A stretch of DNA of 6,109 nucleotides from Elusimicrobia bacterium RIFCSPLOWO2_01_FULL_59_12 (GTDB lineage: Bacteria; Elusimicrobiota; Elusimicrobia; 2-01-FULL-59-12), in NCBI GenBank assembly GCA_001800075.1, contig MGUR01000058.1:32442-38550 (forward strand). The letters run 5' to 3'. Positions 1 through 5,500 of the stretch are shown piece by piece. Under the pieces are notes generated by a model that was given only the letters and a program-made list of their open reading frames with translations, was not told the origin of the DNA and did not search any database. The translations under genes and the position numbers were made by a program. Each line of letters opens with the position of its first letter. The first letter of the stretch is position 1.

Positions 1-398
1 TCGCCAAACGCCTGGACTCCGATCTGGCGATCGTCGACAAGCGCCGGCCGCGCCCGAACGAAGCCAACGTCATGAACGTGATCGGCGACGTGAAAGGCAA
101 AACGGCGATTCTGTTGGATGACATGGTGGACACCGCCGGCACCCTGTGCGAAGACGCCGCGGCGCTTAAGCGGTTCGGCGCCAAGCGCGTCTTCGCGGCG
201 TGCTCTCACGGCGTCCTGTCGGGTCCGGCGATCAAGCGGCTGCAAAACTCGCCCATCGAGGAGCTGATGATCTCGAACTCCATCCCTTTGAACGGAAAAA
301 AAGTAAAAAAAGTCACCGTTCTTTCGGTCGCTTCGCTTTTGGCGGAAGCGATCAAGCGGATCCACGAAGACCAGTCCGTCAGTCAATTGTTTGTCTAG
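1..398 (+). CDS. prs: Ribose-phosphate pyrophosphokinase (PRPP synthetase), 3' part only
   Basis: The gene enters from the left edge; the reading frame has codons starting at base 3, and about 131 C-terminal residues are present before the TAG at 396-398. Family members are usually about 310-320 residues, so more than half lies outside the window. The enzyme transfers pyrophosphate from ATP to ribose 5-phosphate, making PRPP for purine, pyrimidine, His, Trp and NAD synthesis in the cytoplasm. The diagnostic PRPP/ribose-phosphate binding loop DDMVDTAGT is encoded at 117-143. It is preceded by a KRRP segment and a MNVIGDVKGK segment, and followed by GAKRVFAACSHGVLSG and a typical C-terminus ending SQLFV. 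These match E. coli Prs closely from memory. The Met at 72 is internal and not the start. Two runs of seven A (296-302 and 305-311) encode a Lys-rich loop. rplY follows after 78 bp on the same strand, a common pairing. The identification is secure. Confidence 0.96.
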   Translation, partial: AKRLDSDLAIVDKRRPRPNEANVMNVIGDVKGKTAILLDDMVDTAGTLCEDAAALKRFGAKRVFAACSHGVLSGPAIKRLQNSPIEELMISNSIPLNGKKVKKVTVLSVASLLAEAIKRIHEDQSVSQLFV

Positions 399-403
399 CC
401 ATC

Positions 404-453
404 TCCGCCAGACGTCTGGCGGACCCGTTCTGGACCCCGGCTTTCGCCGGGGC
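404..453 (-). repeat. Intergenic palindromic repeat, short variant in reverse orientation
   Basis: The gap between prs and rplY contains a perfect 20-bp palindrome (404-423, TCCGCCAGACGTCTGGCGGA). It is followed by a hairpin with arms CCCCGGC (435-441) and GCCGGGG (446-452) around TTTC. Read on the minus strand, the hairpin becomes a GAAA-loop stem followed by TCCAGA, the same module as in the two larger repeats at 1275-1378 and 1919-2025. This copy lacks the ATTCCCGC/GCGGGAAT half. It is non-coding. No T-tract follows the hairpin, so it is not a classic intrinsic terminator. Confidence 0.75.
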
Positions 454-461
454 AACATCTT

Positions 462-470
462 AAAGAGGAG
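462..470 (+). promoter_or_regulatory. Strong ribosome binding site for rplY
   Basis: AAAGAGGAG ends six bases before the ATG at 477. It is the best Shine-Dalgarno match in the window and fixes the rplY start. It contrasts with the weak sites in front of pth, the CBS gene and dnaE, and fits the high translation expected of a ribosomal protein. Confidence 0.85.
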
Positions 471-476
471 ACACTT

Positions 477-1262
477 ATGAAAGAGCTCGTACTGGAAGCT
501 GAAAAGCGGGAGTTGTCCACCAAAGGGACCGTGAAGGAGATGCGCCGGAAAGGGCGCGTGCCGGGCGTTGTCTACGGCAATAAAGAAGAGCCGGTGACGC
601 TGTCGCTGGATGAGAAAAGCCTGCAAAAGGCGATCCATTCCGAACGCGGCCGCAACGCGCTCATCACGCTTCAGATCGCCAACACGGCCAACCCGGTTCT
701 GATCAAAGAGATCCAGCGGGACGCCATCACCCGCGCCATTTTGCACGTGGATTTCCACCGCGTCTCGCTGAAGCAAAAAGTCGAGGCGGCAGTCCCGGTG
801 CATGTGAAAGGCGAGGCGCCGGGCGTGAAGCTTTCCGGCGGCGTGCTGGAGCACCTGGTGCGCGAAGTGCGCGTGCGCTGTCTCCCGTCGGATATTCCCG
901 CCGCGCTGGACGCGGACGTCTCCGCCCTGCAGATCGGCAGCGCCATTAAAGCCCGGGACCTCAAAATCCCCGCCGGCGTGGAACTTCTGCTCGATCTCGA
1001 AGCCATGATCATCAATATCGTGGCGCCGACCATCTTGGAAGAACCGACGGCCGAAGCCGCCGCGACCGCGACCGCCGCGGAACCCGAAGTCATCAAGAAG
1101 GGCAAAGTCGAAGAAGGCGAAGAAGGCCTGGTCGCCGGAGCGACCGCAAAAGCTCCCGCCGCCGGCAAACCCGGGGCGGCCCCAGCCGCCGGAGCCAAAG
1201 CCTCCGCCCCAGCCGCCGGAGCCAAACCGGCCTCAGAGGCGAAAAAACCGGAAGGGAAATGA
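477..1262 (+). CDS. rplY: 50S ribosomal protein bL25, long CTC/TL5 type
   Basis: This 261-residue protein is the general-stress/CTC form of bL25, which binds 5S rRNA in the central protuberance of the large subunit. Residues 1 to about 95 form the L25 RNA-binding domain, with the conserved RKGRVPGVVYG segment (24-34) and the HVDFHRV element near 90-96. Residues about 100-184 form the second beta-rich CTC domain (VPVHVKGEAPGVKLSGG and onwards). From about 185 to the end is a low-complexity tail, first acidic and Ala/Thr-rich, then Ala/Pro/Lys-rich with three 9-residue repeats. E. coli L25 has only the first domain (about 94 residues), so this is the long form common in many other phyla. The start is supported by AAAGAGGAG six bases upstream. 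Pairing with prs upstream and pth downstream is a frequent arrangement. The tail is probably disordered; its role is not known from sequence. Confidence 0.96.
   Translation: MKELVLEAEKRELSTKGTVKEMRRKGRVPGVVYGNKEEPVTLSLDEKSLQKAIHSERGRNALITLQIANTANPVLIKEIQRDAITRAILHVDFHRVSLKQKVEAAVPVHVKGEAPGVKLSGGVLEHLVREVRVRCLPSDIPAALDADVSALQIGSAIKARDLKIPAGVELLLDLEAMIINIVAPTILEEPTAEAAATATAAEPEVIKKGKVEEGEEGLVAGATAKAPAAGKPGAAPAAGAKASAPAAGAKPASEAKKPEGK
1152..1232 (+). repeat. 27-bp in-frame tandem repeat in the rplY tail (3 units)
   Basis: Three consecutive 27-bp units (1152-1178, 1179-1205, 1206-1232) encode APAAGKPGA, APAAGAKAS and APAAGAKPA, residues 226-252 of bL25. Units two and three share an identical 21-bp block (1179-1199 and 1206-1226). 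The near-identity at DNA level suggests recent duplication by slippage, so copy number may vary between strains. Confidence 0.9.
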
Positions 1263-1278
1263 CGCCCTCCTTGGCGTC
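1261..1278 (+). repeat. Small inverted repeat overlapping the rplY stop codon
   Basis: GACGCC (1261-1266) and GGCGTC (1273-1278) are perfect 6-bp arms around a 6-base CTCCTT loop, starting inside the TGA stop of rplY. It abuts the larger palindromic repeat that follows. No T-run follows, so termination is not supported; it may be an outer part of the repeat insertion. Confidence 0.5.
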
Positions 1279-1378
1279 ACCCCTGCGGAAGCGGGGGTCC
1301 AGAGACTGGATTCCCGCCCTCCACACGACTGGGCGGGCGCGCCGGCGGTGTGGCGTGCGCGCCTTCGCGGGAATGACG
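1275..1378 (+). repeat. Palindromic intergenic repeat, full copy A (MITE/REP-like)
   Basis: This fills nearly all of the 122-bp rplY-pth gap. It is bounded by CGTCA (1275-1279) and TGACG (1374-1378). The modules in order are: a hairpin with arms ACCCCTGC (1279-1286) and GCGGGGGT (1291-1298) around a GGAA loop, TCCAG/CTGGA arms (1298-1302, 1306-1310), then ATTCCCGC (1310-1317) pairing with GCGGGAAT (1367-1374). Inside that are nested arms CCCGCCC/GGGCGGG (1313-1319, 1331-1337) and CCACAC/GTGTGG (1321-1326, 1348-1353). It carries no protein gene. The modules recur at 1919-2025 and, shortened and reversed, at 404-453. Such CTGGATTCCCGC...GCGGGAATGACG repeats are dispersed in many unrelated bacteria. 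The right end lies 6 bp before the pth ATG. Confidence 0.82.
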
Positions 1379-1384
1379 ACATAA

Positions 1385-1906
1385 ATGTCTATCAAAATGG
1401 CCGTGGGACTGGGGAATCCCGGTAAAACGTATGCGGCAACGCGGCACAATATCGGTTACCGAGTTATTGACGCGTTGAAAGCTGATAAGTGGGATGGCCT
1501 GGAGCTGTTTAAACCGTCAGGCTTTATGAACTCGAGCGGCGGTCCGGTGTCCGAAAGCGCTCGTCGATCGGGTTGCTCTCCGCAGCAAATCCTCGTTGTC
1601 TGTGATGACTTCGCGCTCCCGCTGGGCTCCCTGCGCCTTCGCGCGAAAGGGTCGTCTGGCGGGCATAATGGACTGGATTCCATTCTTCAAATGCTCGGGA
1701 CCGAAGAAGTCCCCAGGCTGCGTATCGGCATCGGGCCCGTGCCGTCCGGCGCAGATCCAGCCGATTTTGTGCTGACGGCCTTTAAAAGAAATGAAAAACC
1801 CCTCGTTCAAGAAATCGTGGATCGCGCCGCGGAGGCCGTCAAAACGATCGCTGAAAAAGGATTCGAAACAGCCATGACCGCATTCAATAAGCGAGCGCTC
1901 GCATGA
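1385..1906 (+). CDS. pth: Peptidyl-tRNA hydrolase, compact form with an internal gap
   Basis: Pth cleaves the ester bond of peptidyl-tRNAs that drop off ribosomes, recycling tRNA in the cytoplasm. The N-terminus MSIKMAVGLGNPG aligns with E. coli MTIKLIVGLANPG, supporting the ATG at 1385 over the internal ATG at 1397. Family catalytic and binding residues are present: N11 in GLGNPG, the catalytic H21 in ATRHN, F47-M48-N49 in the FMN.SG motif, D74 in VCDD, and H94-N95 in GGHNGL. The length is 173 residues against 194 in E. coli. The shortfall is mostly one gap: His21 to Met48 is 27 positions instead of 47, removing the stretch that normally forms part of a beta hairpin after the first helix, while the frame is kept. 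The ribosome binding site is weak and lies within the upstream repeat. The family call is secure; full activity is inferred from the retained active site. Confidence 0.93.
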   Translation: MSIKMAVGLGNPGKTYAATRHNIGYRVIDALKADKWDGLELFKPSGFMNSSGGPVSESARRSGCSPQQILVVCDDFALPLGSLRLRAKGSSGGHNGLDSILQMLGTEEVPRLRIGIGPVPSGADPADFVLTAFKRNEKPLVQEIVDRAAEAVKTIAEKGFETAMTAFNKRALA

Positions 1907-1918
1907 ACTCCGACGCCT

Positions 1919-2025
1919 TCACCCCCGCGAAAGCGGGGGTCCAGAGTCGCTGGATTCCCGCCCGCCAGACTGCCGTCGGGCGGTCCGCCGGCGTAGTGTG
2001 GAGGACCGCTTCCGCGGGAATGACG
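1919..2025 (+). repeat. Palindromic intergenic repeat, full copy B (MITE/REP-like)
   Basis: This occupies most of the 139-bp pth-CBS gap, in the same orientation as copy A. It opens with a perfect 8-bp stem, ACCCCCGC (1921-1928) and GCGGGGGT (1933-1940), closed by a GAAA tetraloop. Next are TCCAG/CTGGA (1940-1944, 1950-1954) and the outer arms ATTCCCGC (1954-1961) and GCGGGAAT (2014-2021), ending TGACG at 2025. Nested inside are CCGCCC/GGGCGG (1958-1963, 1978-1983) and GCGGTCC/GGACCGC (1980-1986, 2003-2009). The ends match copy A, but the interior differs while keeping inverted arms. No transposase is present. Confidence 0.82.
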
Positions 2026-2045
2026 ACAGGGCTGGCGGTGCCTGC

Positions 2046-2543
2046 ATGAAAGTCCGCGATGTGATGCGGCGGTCGGTCATTTCCCTGCCGCAAAACGGCA
2101 AGCTGAGAGACATTGTCCAGGCTTTCGTTCAGAATCACATCGATTGCCTTCCGATTGTGGACGCGGCCCAGTGCGTCGTGGGCTTGATCACGGTGGATGA
2201 CCTCATCGACATCTTTTTTCCGCGCTATCATGAATTGCTGCGCGACATGACCGTCCTCCAGGACAAAGGCCAGATCGGTTCCTTGTTCGACACCTCCTTC
2301 ACCGGCCTTGATCATGTCCAGGAGCAATTGATCATCGCCGCCGACGTGATGAATTCGCATATCCCATGGGTCTCGCAGGAGGAATCGCTCCTCCAGGCGG
2401 CTTCCTTGCTGCAGTCCCAGGGGCTTCAGCGCGCCCCCGTTGTCGACCGCGACCAGAAGTTGGTCGGCCTCATCTCCGATTTCGAAATTGTCCTGGCGTT
2501 GCTTACGGGAACCTCCCTGCAGCCCGCAAAGGCGGCGACCTAG
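2046..2543 (+). CDS. Twin CBS-domain protein, function unknown
   Basis: This 165-residue soluble protein is essentially a Bateman module. CBS1 spans about residues 1-58 (MKVRDVM start, HIDCLPIVD, then GLITVDDL at 46-53). CBS2 spans about 98-155 (ADVMNSHIPWVS, LQRAPVVD, then GLISDFEI at 141-148). A linker of about 40 residues, FFPRYHELLRD onwards, separates them. CBS pairs commonly bind AMP, ATP, S-adenosylmethionine or cyclic dinucleotides. CBS1 keeps the Thr49/Asp52 pair typical of ribose-phosphate contacts; CBS2 has Ser144 but Glu147 where Asp is usual. No membrane segment or catalytic domain is visible, so it probably acts as a sensor on a partner. The ATG at 2046 is preferred because the longer GTG frame at 1998 would translate repeat copy B into the N-terminus. 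The ribosome binding site is weak (GGCGG at 2034-2038). The stop abuts the dnaE ATG. The ligand and target cannot be read from sequence. Confidence 0.87.
   Translation: MKVRDVMRRSVISLPQNGKLRDIVQAFVQNHIDCLPIVDAAQCVVGLITVDDLIDIFFPRYHELLRDMTVLQDKGQIGSLFDTSFTGLDHVQEQLIIAADVMNSHIPWVSQEESLLQAASLLQSQGLQRAPVVDRDQKLVGLISDFEIVLALLTGTSLQPAKAAT
2528..2535 (+). promoter_or_regulatory. Probable weak ribosome binding site for dnaE inside the CBS gene
   Basis: AAAGGCGG ends 8 bases before the dnaE ATG and lies within the last codons of the CBS gene. It is the only purine-rich stretch near the start. Together with the TAGATG junction it favours initiation by ribosomes finishing the CBS gene. Confidence 0.4.
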
Positions 2544-5500
2544 ATGGACCACGTCGAGTTCGTCCACCTGCATTCGCACTCCGAGTACTCCCTCCTGGAC
2601 GGCGGCTGCCGCATCACCGACGAAAAAGGAAAGCCCAGCGAATGGATGAACACCATCGCCCGGATGAAAATGCCGGCGCTCGCGCTGACCGACCACGGCA
2701 ACCTCTACGGGGCGATCGAGTTCTACCAGGCCGCCACGCAAGTCGGGATCAAGCCGATCATCGGCTGCGAGATGTACCTGGCGCCGGGGTCCCGGCTGGA
2801 CCGCACGGCCCGGCGCGGCCAGGAAGACGCCTTCTATCACTTCACGGTGCTCGCGCGAAATGACCAGGGCTACCGGAACCTCATCAAACTTTGCTCGATC
2901 GGTTTTCTTGAAGGGTACTATTACAAGCCGCGGGTCGACAAAGAGGCGCTGGCCCAATACGGCGACGGCCTGATCGCGCTCTCCGGCTGTTTGAAGGGCG
3001 AACTGGCGCAGGCGCTTCTGGCGGACAAAGACCCGCAGGCGCTGAAGATCGTGGAAAGCTACCAGGCCCTGTTCGGCAGGGAGAATTACTACCTGGAATT
3101 GATGGACCACGGCCTGCCCGAGCAGAAACGCCAGAACGAAAAACTGCTGGAGCTCTCGAAACGGACCGGCGTGAAGCTGGTCGCGACCAACGACTGCCAT
3201 TATTTGAAGAAAGAAGACGCCCCGGTGCATGACGCCCTGCTCTGCATCGGCACGGGGTCCACCCTGTCGGAACCCAACCGCCTGCGCTTTGCCGCCGAGG
3301 AGTTCTATTACAAAAGCGCCGAGGAAATGGCCGTTCTCTTCAGCCACTGCCCGCAAGCCGTCAAAACGTCCCTTGAGATCGCCGAACGCTGCCACATCGA
3401 AATCAAGTTCGACCAGATGCACCTGCCGCGCTACCAGGTCCCCGAAGGGGAAACACCCGACGCCTACCTGGAGAAACTCTGCCTGGCCGGGCTGAACAAG
3501 CGCTACGGATCGAGGACCGCGGAGGTCAGGGAACGCCTTCACTACGAGCTGTCCATCATCCGCAAGATGGGCTTTTCCACTTATTTCCTGATTGTGTGGG
3601 ATTTTGTGTCCTACGCGCGCCGCGAAGGTATCCCCGTGGGCCCGGGCCGCGGCTCCGGCGCCGGCTCGCTGGTCGCTTATGCGCTGGAGATCACCAATAT
3701 CTGTCCGGTGAAGTACGGCCTGCTCTTTGAACGCTTCCTCAATCCGGACCGGCGCACGATGCCGGACCTGGACATCGATTTTTCAGATGAGGGCCGCGAC
3801 CGCGTCATCCAGTACGTCCGCCAAAAGTACGGCCAGACCAGCGTCGCTCAGATCATCACCTTCGGCTCGATGCTGGCGCGGCTGGTGGTCCGCGACGTGG
3901 GCCGCGTCCTGGGCATCCCCATTCAAGAAGTCGACCGCATCGCCAAGCTGATCCCGCGGGAATTGGGGACTACCATCGCGATGGCCCGCAAGAACGTTCC
4001 CGAACTCCAGCAGGAATGCAAGGACAACCCGGAAACCGAAAAGCTGCTTGCGATCGCCCAGCGGCTGGAGGGCTTGAAGCGCCACAGCGGCGTTCACGCG
4101 GCCGGCATCGTGATCGCGGACGGGGACTTGACCCAGTATGTCCCGCTGGCCAAGGGCGCCAAAGACGTGGTGACCACGCAGTTCAACGATGAAGCGCTGC
4201 TCAAACTCGGCCTGCTCAAGATGGACTTTCTGGGCCTGCGGACGCTGACCGTGATCGACGAGGCCGTCAAGCTGATCCGCAAGCGGCATAGGCCGGATTT
4301 CGACATCACGCAGGTCCCTTTGGATGACGCCAAAACTTTCAAGCTGCTGCAGGAGGCGCAGGCCGTCGGGGTGTTTCAGCTGGAATCCTCCGGCATGCGC
4401 GACCTGCTAAGGAAACTGCACCCCACCACGTTCGAAGACATCATCGCGCTGATCTCGCTCTACCGCCCCGGGCCGATGGGCGCCGGCATGCTGGACGAGT
4501 TCGTCAAGCGCAAGCACAACCCCAAGCTGATCAAATACGATCACCCCCTGCTGGAACCGATCCTGAAAGAAACCTACGGCATCATTCTCTACCAGGAGCA
4601 GGTGATGCGCATCGGCAAGGAACTCGGCGGGTTGACGCCGGGACAAGCCGACACCCTGCGCAAGGCCATGGGCAAAAAGATCCCGGAGGAGCTCGAGAAG
4701 CAGCGCGAGTCTTTTATGAAAGGCGCCCGCGAGAAGACCATTCCGTCCAAAACCGCCCAGCGCGTCTTTGAGCAGATCGTGCACTTCGGGGGCTATGGCT
4801 TCAACAAATCGCACAGCACGGCCTACGGCCTGGTGGCTTACCAGACGGCCTACCTGAAGGCGAATTATCCGCCCGAATACATGACCGCTCTTTTGACCAG
4901 TGAAATCGGCCACAGCGCGGTCGGCAAGGAAGAAGGTTCCAAACTCGTCAATTTCATATCAGAAGCCGAAGAAATGGGCATTAAGATCCTTCCTCCCGAC
5001 GTTCAGCATTCGCTCAGTTCCTTCTCGCTGGAAGTCTTCCCGGCAACTCCTCATCCCGACGTACCGACCATCGACGCCGTCCGTTTCGGCCTGCTCGCGA
5101 TCAAAAACGTCGGGTCCGGCGCGGTGGAATCGATCGTCGAGGCGCGAGGAAAAGGCGGCCGGTTCGCCTCCCTGGAAGATTTCTGCCACCGCGTGGACCT
5201 GCGCCCGGTGAACAAGAAAGTGCTGGAGTCGCTGATCAAATCGGGCGCCCTGGATTCCCTGAGCGCGGAGGAACCTGTCCGGTCCCGTTCCACGTTCATC
5301 TCGGAGATGGACGCGCTGATGTCCCACTCCGCCAGGCTCAAGGAGGACAGCCAAAGCGGGCAGGAGTCGCTTTTTGATTTGAAGGAAATCTCCCGGCCCG
5401 TCGTGAAGTCCGAACCCGACGGGTCGAAGACCGCGCCGGCAGCCGCCTGGTCGGAACATGAACTGCTGGGCTTCGAAAAAGAAGTCCTGGGATTCTATCT

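Noticed and set aside
435..461. Intrinsic terminator after prs.
   Set aside because: The GC-rich hairpin is followed by CAACATCTT with no T-run, and the next gene is co-directional 24 bp further on. The same hairpin is a dispersed repeat module.
200..463. Overlapping + strand open frame inside the end of prs.
   Set aside because: It is a shifted frame of prs, has no ribosome site, and ends in the typical peptide (FWTPAFAGAT) produced when these repeats are translated.
1998..2045. GTG start giving the CBS protein 16 more N-terminal residues.
   Set aside because: The extension is translated repeat sequence from copy B, while the ATG at 2046 starts exactly at the conserved MKVRDVM of CBS1.
1263..2045. 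CRISPR-like or attachment-site interpretation of the repeated spacers.
   Set aside because: The copies lie in separate gene gaps, with no regularly spaced short repeats, no unique spacers, and no cas, integrase or tRNA gene nearby.
1884..3542. Long open frame of 552 codons on the minus strand, antisense to the CBS gene and dnaE.
   Set aside because: It mirrors two clearly real genes with strong family motifs, its product is unlike any family I recognise, and its start region reads through repeat copy B. Long antisense frames are common in GC-rich coding DNA.
4407..4913. Minus-strand open frames within dnaE (also 3783-4289, 4959-5528, 5541-6059).
   Set aside because: They are shadows of the conserved dnaE frame with no recognisable domain or start signal.
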